Shown: piece by piece, positions 52,546 through 60,780 of the stretch
Position numbering within the stretch: the stretch's first letter is position 1
How the letters are laid out: every line of letters begins with the position of its first letter
Assembly (NCBI GenBank): GCA_017474925.1
Contig: JAFVGN010000060.1
Coordinates: forward strand, 1-64,000
Direction: 5' to 3'
DNA from: Prevotella sp.
GTDB lineage: Bacteria; Bacteroidota; Bacteroidia; Bacteroidales; Bacteroidaceae
DNA length: 64,000 bases
Position numbers and translations under genes: made by a program
Notes under the pieces: model-generated
What the model was told of the DNA's origin: nothing
The model's input: the letters and a program-made list of their open reading frames with translations, nothing else
Databases searched by the model: none

Positions 52546-52974
52546 TCAATCTATAATCTTTTTGTTTTCCATTTCCCGCAGGAGCGAGGAACTTACGCCA
52601 TTGGTGTGTTGCAGATAGACCACCTCGGCTCCTAATGGCTGCAGGTCTCGCTCCGTCTGTAGCCAACGCTCGTTACCCTTCCAGTCGCTGCCGATGAATA
52701 CGGCATCAAAATGCAGCTGCTGCCATGCATCGGTCTTGCTCAGCGTGTCGCATAGCACCACCTTGTCTACACACCGCATTTCACCAATAATAGCAGCACG
52801 GTCATGCTCATTGACTACAGGCTTCTTGTGCTTGTATTCGTTTACCAGCTGGTCGGTATTCACTCCGACAATCAGGCTGTCACACAACTCGCTTGCCTGA
52901 TGGAGGAGGTTCAGGTGTCCGATGTGGAACATATCAAATGTTCCCTGCGTATATCCTATCTTGTATTTTTTCAT
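52546..52974 (-). CDS. tagD: Glycerol-3-phosphate cytidylyltransferase
   Basis: This 142-residue nucleotidyltransferase has the YTQGTFDMFHIGHLNLL block with the HxGH motif, and WKGNERW plus GVSSSLLRE at the end. It makes CDP-glycerol from CTP and glycerol 3-phosphate, the donor for the adjacent TagF-like enzyme. The ATG overlaps the stop of a short acetyltransferase remnant. A broken second copy of its 5' end lies at 54260-54376. Confidence 0.93.
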   Translation of the reverse strand: MKKYKIGYTQGTFDMFHIGHLNLLHQASELCDSLIVGVNTDQLVNEYKHKKPVVNEHDRAAIIGEMRCVDKVVLCDTLSKTDAWQQLHFDAVFIGSDWKGNERWLQTERDLQPLGAEVVYLQHTNGVSSSLLREMENKKIID

Positions 52975-53096
52975 TTGGTCTGTTTATATTTGTCAGGTAT
53001 CTCCTCAGGCCGCTTAGGACGTACCAGATTCAAACCTTTTACCACGCTATGTGAGAGAACATCCTTGGTAACGAAGGCGCAGGCCTCGGTGTTCAT
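52971..53096 (-). pseudogene. Remnant of a hexapeptide acetyltransferase
   Basis: A 41-residue frame begins MNTEACAFVTKDVLSHSVV and ends PEEIPDKYKQTK. It resembles only the last turn and C-terminal hook of hexapeptide acetyltransferases; compare CALVTKDVPAW in the intact one at 42640. The beta-helix part is missing. Its stop overlaps the tagD start (ATGA), so it may still be translated and coupled to tagD. Confidence 0.55.
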
Positions 53097-53113
53097 TTTC
53101 TTTATTCACTATT

Positions 53114-53134
53114 TTACTTTAAACTTTGAACTTT
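53114..53134 (-). repeat. Heptad repeat at the 3' end of the sugar-transfer ATP-grasp gene
   Basis: On the minus strand three units (AAAGTTC, AAAGTTT, AAAGTAA) cover the last codons and the stop of the gene. This shows that the repeats can start inside coding sequence. Confidence 0.65.
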
Positions 53135-54258
53135 GCTTGCAACGCAACACTCTTGTTGCGACGGCAATAGTCTATCACTTCATCGGTATATTTACCAAAA
53201 ACTTCTTGGTTAGTGTACATATATGCGCTATAGCTGAATCCGTTAATATTATATTCTATGAGTACAGGTTTCCCATTTTCATTCAGTGCGATATCAAGAG
53301 CTATTAATCGATGATGATGAATGCTTGATCCTATGTATTTGGAGAATGAGATCACGTCATTCCAATGAGGAACGGTAAAGACATTCTTAGAATAATCAAT
53401 TCCATTCCAAGAGTCTTGTTTGTTTCCGTATTGATCAACAACATACTTTCCCAATTCGCCAGTTGCAACATCAATGCCAACACGCATCCCCCCAGCATGT
53501 ATGTTATCTACAAATGAGCCATCTTTTCCTATTCTGATTATACCAGCAGTAACTACGGATTCTTCGTTGGCAACTGAACGATAGAGGCAAAGCCGCATGG
53601 TATTTACAGACGTAGGACATAGCTTTTTCATAAAACTATGTTGGGTTATCATTTCTTGTAAGCAGAAATCTTTCTGATACGATAGCAGGAAGGCTTTTGA
53701 CAAAGTAATATCCCCCCTAACGGAAACGAAATCCTTACCTTTCTTTTCAAATTTCATGATACCTCTTCCAGAACTTGAATTGACAGAGGGCTTTAATATT
53801 AAACTTGTTGCGTTGCCAATATATTTTGAGAGGTCATCACTTGCATTCTTATATTCAGCATCAAGCAAATTGCTTCCATTAATCCTACAAACGATGGTAC
53901 GGGCGACATGCTCTTTCCCAACAATCTCTGGAAATAAATTTTTGTCCGAATAAGTCGGACGGTATTCTATCGGATTAAGAACGGGTTCAATGAAAGAACG
54001 GCCGATGTCTTCAGGAACGATATTCGGATTATTTCCACAAAAATGACTAAAGAATCGATAGGAATAGGGTTCGACACGAGGACATAGGACTTCCCATTTC
54101 TTCATGTAGAGATCCTCACCTATGGCTTTCTTGTTTTCGAAATGCTGTTGTTTCAGATAGCATTTATATTGATTTGAATAGCGTCGATATCTGCGATAGT
54201 GCCTTACAGAGACAAAGGCCCCCATGACACATGATTTTATACTTGAAATTATACTCAT
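53119..54258 (-). CDS. Sugar-transfer-associated ATP-grasp protein
   Basis: This 379-residue protein has ATP-grasp features of the capsule-associated family: SLILKPSVNSSSGRGIMKF, LCPTSVNTMRLCLYR, NIHAGGMRVGID and, near the end, RLIALDIALNENGKPVLIEYNINGF with the metal-binding Asp/Glu/Asn. These enzymes occur in polysaccharide clusters and probably ligate amino acids or similar groups to sugars. The gene lies exactly between the tagD fragment and the acetyltransferase remnant, which suggests it was inserted there. Confidence 0.82.
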   Translation of the reverse strand: MSIISSIKSCVMGAFVSVRHYRRYRRYSNQYKCYLKQQHFENKKAIGEDLYMKKWEVLCPRVEPYSYRFFSHFCGNNPNIVPEDIGRSFIEPVLNPIEYRPTYSDKNLFPEIVGKEHVARTIVCRINGSNLLDAEYKNASDDLSKYIGNATSLILKPSVNSSSGRGIMKFEKKGKDFVSVRGDITLSKAFLLSYQKDFCLQEMITQHSFMKKLCPTSVNTMRLCLYRSVANEESVVTAGIIRIGKDGSFVDNIHAGGMRVGIDVATGELGKYVVDQYGNKQDSWNGIDYSKNVFTVPHWNDVISFSKYIGSSIHHHRLIALDIALNENGKPVLIEYNINGFSYSAYMYTNQEVFGKYTDEVIDYCRRNKSVALQAKFKV

Positions 54259-54259
54259 C

Positions 54260-54376
54260 TTAACTTGTTGGTTGAATTGCGCTTGATTTTCTTGCCTGAT
54301 GGAGCAAGTTCAAGTGACCGATGTGTAACATATCGAAAATGCCTTACGTGGAGCCTATCTTATGCGTCTTCTTCAT
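54260..54376 (-). pseudogene. Broken 5' copy of tagD
   Basis: From the ATG at 54376 the frame reads MKKTHKIGST, then a TAA stop, then GIFDMLHIGHLNLLHQA, then unrelated residues to a second stop. The intact tagD starts MKKYKIGYTQGTFDMFHIGH with NLLHQA following. The copy thus covers only about the first 28 codons of tagD, with one nonsense change. It sits one base after the stop of the ATP-grasp gene at 54378 and one base before the start of the next gene. Confidence 0.85.
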
Positions 54377-54377
54377 A

Positions 54378-55571
54378 TTATTTTATGCGAAAACATTTTT
54401 TTACAAATGTCATGACTCTGCGTTTTAGTGTACTCAATTTTAATTGCGAATATGGCTTGTTGTCTGTATCATCCAAAATGAATGTAACATTAGCTTTCGC
54501 CAATTCTTCTGAAAATCGGCTAAAAGTCCATTGTCCAGCGAAAACCTTTGATAGTGCAGTTTTCTCATTTATAAAATGATATTGGGGGAATGAACGTTCA
54601 AATTCTGCCTTCGGATTTATTCCCAAAAGAGTGTTTATGAGGACTCCTGGCAGATTAATGATTGATTTAGTGATGGCATAGCCACTGGCTCCTAACCTGA
54701 GATTGAGTTCGTTGAAATAAATCGTCCCATTGCTGACGAATAAATCTATGTCGAAAAGTCCTGTTAGGTTTATCTTTTCCATAAATGCGGTCAACTTTTC
54801 TTCAAGTCCGGGATATGACGTTATGGAACAAACAGTTCCTGTGGCAGCAACCCCCAAGAAATGTTCCTTGATGCTTATTATACCAGGAATAATGGATTTC
54901 CCATCGACAGACACTCCAAGTACGGCAATCTCTTGATCTATATCGATGAGCTCCTCTATCAAGATGTCGTCTTTGGAAATCTCTGAAATTCTTTTCAGTT
55001 GAAGTGCTAACTCGCGCTCGTTGTTACATCTTGTCATCAAGCGTTTTAGGGCTCTTTTGAAACTTTCCTTGGGCTTTATGAAACAAGGATAAGAAATGCC
55101 ATCGGGAATTATATAATTCGCCTCATCGCAATGAGCCACCCAGCCATCAGCAACTCTAAGCCCCGCGTCTTTTGCTGTTTGCTTGACCCGATACTTGTTC
55201 ATCATGCTTACCAGCTCTCCTTGTCTTCTCGACACATTGGGCATCATGAAATTTTGCGTTAGCTCGTCAAGATGCAGGTCAATCACAGAAGCAGTATAGT
55301 CATCGGTTGGTAGAAGTATCCTCTTTTCTCCAACATTTTCTAAACTTTTGATAATATTAACCAACTTTGCATGGTCAGGCTCTTTTGCTATGAATGTTTT
55401 CAAAACATATTTGCTACTTGCGTCGATTCTACACTTAGTATTCCTTCCTGTCTGTATAACTATAACGTCACAGCCTGATTCAGCAGCTGCCCTTATCATA
55501 CCCAGTCGCGAGGCATAATTGCGCCCCATGACTATCGCTATGTGTTTGAGATTGTGCACTTTTGTCCTCAT
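54378..55571 (-). CDS. ATP-grasp ligase (carbamoyl-phosphate-synthase-like)
   Basis: This 397-residue protein has a Rossmann-like N domain (IAIVMGRNYASRLGMIRAA) and the ATP-grasp body: YPCFIKPKESF, ILIEELIDIDQEIAVLG, FDIDLFVSNGTIYFNELNLRLGASG with the terminal acidic metal ligands. Such enzymes join a carboxylate to an amine using ATP. It is the third ATP-grasp type in the operon and the first in transcript order. A GNAT gene precedes it. Confidence 0.85.
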   Translation of the reverse strand: MRTKVHNLKHIAIVMGRNYASRLGMIRAAAESGCDVIVIQTGRNTKCRIDASSKYVLKTFIAKEPDHAKLVNIIKSLENVGEKRILLPTDDYTASVIDLHLDELTQNFMMPNVSRRQGELVSMMNKYRVKQTAKDAGLRVADGWVAHCDEANYIIPDGISYPCFIKPKESFKRALKRLMTRCNNERELALQLKRISEISKDDILIEELIDIDQEIAVLGVSVDGKSIIPGIISIKEHFLGVAATGTVCSITSYPGLEEKLTAFMEKINLTGLFDIDLFVSNGTIYFNELNLRLGASGYAITKSIINLPGVLINTLLGINPKAEFERSFPQYHFINEKTALSKVFAGQWTFSRFSEELAKANVTFILDDTDNKPYSQLKLSTLKRRVMTFVKKCFRIK

Positions 55572-55592
55572 TTGAAAGATTAAGACAAGATT

Positions 55593-56198
55593 TCAGATAC
55601 CAAACCTTTTCACATGTCCAGGTTTGTATCTGAGTTTTTTATACCATTTACGAATCAGAAACTGACATTTGATATACCAGTTAGAATAAGGGCAGCCATT
55701 CAACCATTTTACCATCATAACATCATAATGGTCAGTAGAGGTTACTTTTAAATCAACAAATTTATATCCTGCTTTTTTTGCGATATCAAGTCTATGTTTA
55801 TTGTTCTCATGAGTTTCGCCGAGCATTCTTGTCAACTGCATAGATAAAGCAAGCTCTTCTCTCTTAAGATCTAAGGCTTTATAAATACCTTTACCATTGT
55901 ACTCTGGAAGGACTGAAGCAAAACAGCAATAAGCATAGTCACCCTTTCCGCACCAAAGACGACCCGCTTTTACAATTATTGCTGCTGTTCCTACGATTTT
56001 CTGCCCATCCATGGCAACAAGCATCTTTCCGTGTCCCTCAATTTTTTTCCTTATTTTCTCCCCCGGAAGTGCAGGGAATGCCATATTCATTCCTTTCTGA
56101 CGGTTCTGCTCATGTGCTTTCCATAGCACATTGTGAATCTCATCCCATGATACCCAGTCGGGCTTTTCTATGATTATTATACTTGCATCGTTTTTCAT
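55593..56198 (-). CDS. GNAT-family N-acyltransferase
   Basis: This 201-residue protein shows the GNAT core: KMLVAMDGQKIVGTAAIIV, then VLPEYNGKGIYKALDLKREE with the acyl-CoA-binding G-K-G turn, and NKHRLDIAKKAGYKFVDLKV. It probably acetylates an amine on a nucleotide sugar or amino-acid substituent for the polymer. It lies between the flippase and the ATP-grasp gene. Confidence 0.82.
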   Translation of the reverse strand: MKNDASIIIIEKPDWVSWDEIHNVLWKAHEQNRQKGMNMAFPALPGEKIRKKIEGHGKMLVAMDGQKIVGTAAIIVKAGRLWCGKGDYAYCCFASVLPEYNGKGIYKALDLKREELALSMQLTRMLGETHENNKHRLDIAKKAGYKFVDLKVTSTDHYDVMMVKWLNGCPYSNWYIKCQFLIRKWYKKLRYKPGHVKRFGI

Positions 56199-56220
56199 TA
56201 TTACCTACGAATGTTTAAAC

Positions 56221-57702
56221 TTATATACCAAGACGTTTAACCCTTCCCCCTTTTTTATGATAGATGGACACAACTATCTCTTTTATGTTTACGTAACTTT
56301 CCGGCTTGAAGACAAAAGACCAAATCAAATAAACAGAAACAAAGCAGACAAATTTTAGGATTCCATCCAAATACAATGACAAGTTAGCATACATGCCAAC
56401 AAAATAGGTAACTGTAAATATAACTAATGAAACGATTAGAATTGGGAAGATATCTGCCAATTGTCTTGTCCACGTGTATCCGATATATTTGGAAACTAAA
56501 CAGATATTCACAAAATACGAAAACCATGTCGTGAAAACCAGACAGATAAGCAGTCCCTTCATTCCATAGAAATAGATGCTGCAAAACAACAGAGTGATAC
56601 CAACCATACGTTTAAAAACTGTCCATTTAAACATCACCTTACTCTTCCCTATTGCGGCAATAGAATGGTTGTTAACCCCTTGTAGACAATATGCCAGACC
56701 GGACAGACACAAAAACTGGAAATAAGGGACACTATCAATCCATCTTTCAGAGTATAATAATACGAATAAAGGTTTTGCACATAGTAAAAGGATAAACATC
56801 AGCGGAAAGGTGATATACGAAAGAGAGATGGTTAACTTTCGAATAGTATCCGATAGACGAGACTTGTCATCTTGCAACTCTGCATATAGGGGATAAGTTA
56901 CCTGTGTTAGCACCTGAGAAATACTTAAAGAGGCCAATCTTTCCGTACTCTGGGCTCTTGAATAGTATCCCATTGTGGCAGGATTATAGAATTTACCGAT
57001 CAAAAGCCCCTGAATCTGTCGGCCAAACTGATTCAACATATGTGTCAGAAACATGTAGAACCCAAAACTGAAAAGTTCCCTAAGTGACTGCCATGAGAAA
57101 ACTAACTGGGGACGCCACTTGACATAGAACCAGAATGCAATGGCAGGAATGGCTGCAGTCAGGATGTGTTGAGCCACCAAAGCCCACACACCAAAGCCTT
57201 GATATGCCATCACGATGGTGACAGTCAGTGCAGTGACCGATGTAAAAATAGTTACAACGGAAAGCGTCTTGAAGTTCATCTTCTTCCGCAACTGATTGCG
57301 CTGGACAATGTTAAAAGCATAGATAAACAGGATGACTCCCTGCACCCGCAAAACATCACTAAGCAAAGGAATATCATAGAACCGTGCAATGGCAGGAGCT
57401 GAGAAATACAGAATGACATACAATAACACTGCCATTCCAAGATTCCAAAAGAATATCGTGGAATAATCTTCCTGTGTGGGACGCTTCTTCTGTATCAATG
57501 CTGAGCCGAAGCCACCGTCGATGAACGCCTCTGCCAAGACCATGAAGATCATCAACATGCCTATGCAACCATAATCATATGGAGTCAACAAACGGGCAAG
57601 AATTATACCAGAAATGAATTGGATGAACATCGTAGAGTATTTCTGCAATGCTGTCCATATCATCCCCGATACTGTCTTCTGTTTGAGATTCTTATTTGAC
57701 AT
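56221..57702 (-). CDS. wzx: Polysaccharide flippase of the MOP family (Wzx-like)
   Basis: This 493-residue protein has about 14 hydrophobic helices. The opening SNKNLKQKTVSGMIWTALQKY and GIILARLLTPYDYGCIGMLM are typical of flippases that carry lipid-linked repeats across the inner membrane. The start codon lies inside the last codons of the DUF4886 gene. The first 35 bases of this gene recur at the start of that gene. Confidence 0.9.
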   Translation of the reverse strand: MSNKNLKQKTVSGMIWTALQKYSTMFIQFISGIILARLLTPYDYGCIGMLMIFMVLAEAFIDGGFGSALIQKKRPTQEDYSTIFFWNLGMAVLLYVILYFSAPAIARFYDIPLLSDVLRVQGVILFIYAFNIVQRNQLRKKMNFKTLSVVTIFTSVTALTVTIVMAYQGFGVWALVAQHILTAAIPAIAFWFYVKWRPQLVFSWQSLRELFSFGFYMFLTHMLNQFGRQIQGLLIGKFYNPATMGYYSRAQSTERLASLSISQVLTQVTYPLYAELQDDKSRLSDTIRKLTISLSYITFPLMFILLLCAKPLFVLLYSERWIDSVPYFQFLCLSGLAYCLQGVNNHSIAAIGKSKVMFKWTVFKRMVGITLLFCSIYFYGMKGLLICLVFTTWFSYFVNICLVSKYIGYTWTRQLADIFPILIVSLVIFTVTYFVGMYANLSLYLDGILKFVCFVSVYLIWSFVFKPESYVNIKEIVVSIYHKKGGRVKRLGI

Positions 57703-58813
57703 TAGCTATAACTTTCTTGGTCTTACCATCACTCATACGAATCATGTTCAATCCTTTCTGAGGATGGCCTATTCTACGCCCTTGCATATCATAGACAATA
57801 GTTCTTGGCGAATCATTGACTGCACCATATACAATAGAAGTGTAATCTTCAGGATTCTGGCATTGATACATATTCTGTGTTGCCAAATAAGCAGCCTCTT
57901 GAGCTATGAGGGCATTTTCATCAGTTACATTCACTGATGGATACTTCGAGTCTTTATCAGATACATCTATACGAGCGGAATTGCCAACTACCGATATACC
58001 ACAACGCGGTGCAATGAGCGATTCATAATAGCTGCAGGCAGCCGTATATTCTGCCAGTCCATATCCGCAATGTGTCCCATCTCGTGTCAAATCATATTCA
58101 TTGTTGAGCGAACTCGACCTTAAATTCTGAATGGCAGTTCCGTATGGAATTACGAAATCTACACCATAATCTTCACAAAAGGACTTGGTAGAATTGGCTA
58201 TCAACTGCCATCGGTCATAAGAAGATTTCTCCGTGTTTTTCTCATACCCGCTCCAATAACTATGTACAAGGAGGAAACCAAGCTTTGCGTTCGGTTGATG
58301 CTCCTTGATGATAGAGATCAACTCATCCAAATAACCAGCTGCACTATTGGTGTTCCATGTTGAATAATAGGGTGCATACAAACTATACTGATGGATAATG
58401 ATTAAATCCCAAGTCTCGTTGGTCAACAAATCTCTGAATAACTTGCCATCTCCAGCTTCTCCTTCACCTGTTTGTACATTGGCTGACAGCCTACCTACGA
58501 CCTTTGTAATAGAATAGATTTTAGAGTCCTTATCATTATAAATATCAACCCAGTTCTTGAAGGAGGCTCCCCCCCGAGAGCATTGATATAGACACATCGT
58601 ACTGAGGTCGGCCTTACTCGCCTTTGCAATGAGAGGCAGAAGATGGGTCGCTCCAGCTGTATAACTATTCCCTATATCAAGAACCCTCAGTTCCGCCTTC
58701 TTTAAGACAGCATTCTCTGCAGTTACTGGCAAACTTAAAAGGATGCTAGCTATAAAACAATAGAAACACCTCATAATAGATACCGCCTTCTGTTTTTTAT
58801 TCTTATTTGACAT
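57692..58813 (-). CDS. Exported DUF4886 (SGNH-like) protein
   Basis: This 373-residue protein has a signal peptide (RCFYCFIASILLSLPVTAENA). The N-terminal block LRVLDIGNSYTAGATHLLP holds the Ser of an SGNH-type hydrolase, and DLIIIHQYSLYAPYY and TRDGTHCGYGLAEY follow with the terminal Asp and His. It may remove acetyl or other ester groups from polysaccharide. It ends in a Prevotella-type tail (YDMQGRRIGHPQKGLNMI) which runs into the flippase start. The first 12 codons copy the flippase 5' end, so the original start may be the ATG at 58774. Confidence 0.8.
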   Translation of the reverse strand: MSNKNKKQKAVSIMRCFYCFIASILLSLPVTAENAVLKKAELRVLDIGNSYTAGATHLLPLIAKASKADLSTMCLYQCSRGGASFKNWVDIYNDKDSKIYSITKVVGRLSANVQTGEGEAGDGKLFRDLLTNETWDLIIIHQYSLYAPYYSTWNTNSAAGYLDELISIIKEHQPNAKLGFLLVHSYWSGYEKNTEKSSYDRWQLIANSTKSFCEDYGVDFVIPYGTAIQNLRSSSLNNEYDLTRDGTHCGYGLAEYTAACSYYESLIAPRCGISVVGNSARIDVSDKDSKYPSVNVTDENALIAQEAAYLATQNMYQCQNPEDYTSIVYGAVNDSPRTIVYDMQGRRIGHPQKGLNMIRMSDGKTKKVIANVK

Positions 58814-58841
58814 TACTTATAAACGTGATTTAAACATTATT

Positions 58842-59516
58842 TCATTGTTCTATCACTTGTATAAAAGCCGTTGGAATATAGGCCGTAGAAACAAGTCCGA
58901 CTTGGGACAATGTTAATACAACCCGCTGCTGGCCTGAAACCCGGGCAACCCTTCCTTCGACACCCTTGAATGCTCCATCTTTTATCCTCACTAACTCTCC
59001 GCCTTTGAAATGACATCGTGATTCATCAACGAACTTCAGATGTTCACTTTTGTTGCATGTGGCAATGATGAAATTCTCCATCTCCTTACAGGAGACAGTC
59101 AATGGGGGATTCTTCAGGGTTACGCTTTGTTCAAAATGATTGTAATAATAGGTAAGGTATGAGAGGGCTGGCGTGTTCTTCACATACTCATCTGCCTTGT
59201 CCTCGGTGGTATATACAAAAAGGAGGTTAGGGATAAGTGTCTCCAGAACCTTCTTTTGCTTGCCATTTACCGACTTGCGCGCATATCTTTTTGCTATATA
59301 GACAAACGTGCCATCTTCAACAATGTAATCAGCTGCCTTGTCTTCTCGTCCGTATGATGCCCGGAAAACATACCAGTTTTTATCTTTGTCATGTACATAT
59401 CTTACCGACACCCCTGTCTTTGAGCTCTTGGCTTCGGGGATGGTATCAGGGGTAAGCCTGACACATGGAGGATTAGCCTCGCCTCGTCGAGTTTCCACAT
59501 TAGACAATGTGCTCAT
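58842..59516 (-). CDS. upxY: UpxY-family transcription antiterminator (NusG-like)
   Basis: This protein has about 224 residues. A NusG N-terminal domain (KNWYVFRASYGREDKAADYI to LIPNLLFVYTTEDKADEYV) and a KOW-type C-terminal part (GGELVRIKDGAFKGVEGRVARV) match UpxY. UpxY loads on RNA polymerase at the 5' leader and allows transcription of the long capsule operon. It is the first gene of the minus-strand transcript, as usual. The ATG at 59516 is chosen; a GTG at 59570 would add 18 residues. No UpxZ-type partner was seen. Confidence 0.88.
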   Translation of the reverse strand: MSTLSNVETRRGEANPPCVRLTPDTIPEAKSSKTGVSVRYVHDKDKNWYVFRASYGREDKAADYIVEDGTFVYIAKRYARKSVNGKQKKVLETLIPNLLFVYTTEDKADEYVKNTPALSYLTYYYNHFEQSVTLKNPPLTVSCKEMENFIIATCNKSEHLKFVDESRCHFKGGELVRIKDGAFKGVEGRVARVSGQQRVVLTLSQVGLVSTAYIPTAFIQVIEQ

Positions 59517-59626
59517 ATCGGACCATCTCGCGTTTTGGTCGACGCTCGGCTCGATGCTTGATGTAAACACTTATTGTACACATCCGACGTTTGTACCCAA
59601 AGGCTCACATCTTCGAGAATCGGCTG

Positions 59627-59634
59627 CAAAAGTA
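59627..59634 (-). promoter_or_regulatory. Promoter -7 box of the capsule operon (TACTTTTG)
   Basis: On the minus strand TACTTTTG lies about 57 bases before the GTG and 111 bases before the ATG of upxY. A T-run stands just upstream, but no clear TTG at -33. No inverted repeats of the invertible-promoter kind were seen around it. Confidence 0.55.
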
Positions 59635-59716
59635 CAAAAAAAAAAGGAATTATATGCCCTTTTAGACGAAAAAACATAAAATTGCCTTTTCTTGGTGAAT
59701 ATTTACCATCAGATGG

Positions 59717-59739
59717 GATATACTTAATAGAAGTATATC
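59717..59739. terminator. 9-bp inverted repeat between the DUF4831 gene and the capsule promoter
   Basis: GATATACTT pairs with AAGTATATC around five bases, 31 bases after the DUF4831 stop on the minus strand. There is no U-run in that direction, so the assignment as a terminator is weak. Confidence 0.35.
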
Positions 59740-59769
59740 TTTATAGGTTGTATATAGCAGATATTATAT

Positions 59770-60774
59770 TTACGGGTGGCAGGAGATGACAGCTCCTGTG
59801 GCGGGATGGAGTTGCAGGGACATGTTGTAGCGCTTGAAAAGGCTGGCCTCCCGAAGCTCAACGAAACCGAACTGCGCCATGGGAATCTGGAAGGTTGCCA
59901 ATGGGAGGTCTTCCTGTTGGAGTGTTAGTTCTGCAGTGCCTGGTACGTTGGCATAAAGTCCCTCGCCCTTTTTGTTTTCAGGCAAGGGAATGTCATCGAC
60001 TGGATGCAGGCTACGGAGCGTTATATAATAAGGTATACCAGAAAGGTCGTCCTTGTCGACCAGTCCCAAACGGCGTGAGAGACGGAAGGCGACTTCGCGT
60101 TCAAGCTCCTTCACGGGACAAAGGGTTACGACGTGTACGAGTGTGTCGCACAGGGTGATTCCTGTGAAGAGGCTAGTCAGTGCCTGACACTGGCTGTCGA
60201 GCTCGTTCAGCATCAGCTGGAGCTGTCGCTCGTCCTGGGGCATGTTGTCTGCCTCTCCGGTAGCTAAAAGCTGGCGGCGCTCACGGAGATCGGTAATCTG
60301 CTGTGCCGTCAGTTCCGCCATCTTGGCTTTGCTGCCTGCTGCCAGTACTTCAGCAGAGAGACTGGCCACCCGTGGAGAGCGTGACGCTTTGGGGGAACTG
60401 GCCGAAGAAACCAGCGAGGAACGGGCTGGCGCCAGTGGATCTGCATTGATGGACAAGAGCACCCCGTCATCGCTGAGACGAATGTCGGCCGCCTCGCTCT
60501 TGCCTTTCAGGTGGAGGGTGAAGCACTTGGTGGTGTCGCGCATGCCGATGGTGGTGATGTCGCAACCGATGATACGGTGAGTGGCATGAGATTCCTGACT
60601 GACTCCCGCCACGTGCAGGTATTTGTCAGCGTAACGGGCAAACTCGCCCGGAGTATAGCTTTTTTTCTCGACCAACAGGTGGATTTGCAGAACCGTCTTG
60701 GGCAGATAGTAGGTCTGTGCCCGTAAGGGAAGGATGCCCAGAATGGAAAAAAGCAGGATAAACCGTGTTTTCAT
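59770..60774 (-). CDS. DUF4831 family exported protein
   Basis: This 334-residue protein has a signal peptide (MKTRFILLFSILGILPLRAQ). The start TYYLPKTVLQIHLLVEKKSYTPGEFARYADKYL matches the Bacteroidales DUF4831 family. The rest is predicted beta-rich with a charged central helix (AKMAELTAQQITDLRERRQLL). No function is known. It follows nnrDE by six bases, so the two are probably one transcript. Confidence 0.8.
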   Translation of the reverse strand: MKTRFILLFSILGILPLRAQTYYLPKTVLQIHLLVEKKSYTPGEFARYADKYLHVAGVSQESHATHRIIGCDITTIGMRDTTKCFTLHLKGKSEAADIRLSDDGVLLSINADPLAPARSSLVSSASSPKASRSPRVASLSAEVLAAGSKAKMAELTAQQITDLRERRQLLATGEADNMPQDERQLQLMLNELDSQCQALTSLFTGITLCDTLVHVVTLCPVKELEREVAFRLSRRLGLVDKDDLSGIPYYITLRSLHPVDDIPLPENKKGEGLYANVPGTAELTLQQEDLPLATFQIPMAQFGFVELREASLFKRYNMSLQLHPATGAVISCHP

Positions 60775-60780
60775 ACGTAC

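Noticed and set aside
59571-59769. Invertible promoter of the kind that controls Bacteroides capsules
   Set aside because: No matching inverted repeats flank the capsule promoter box, and no invertase gene is nearby.
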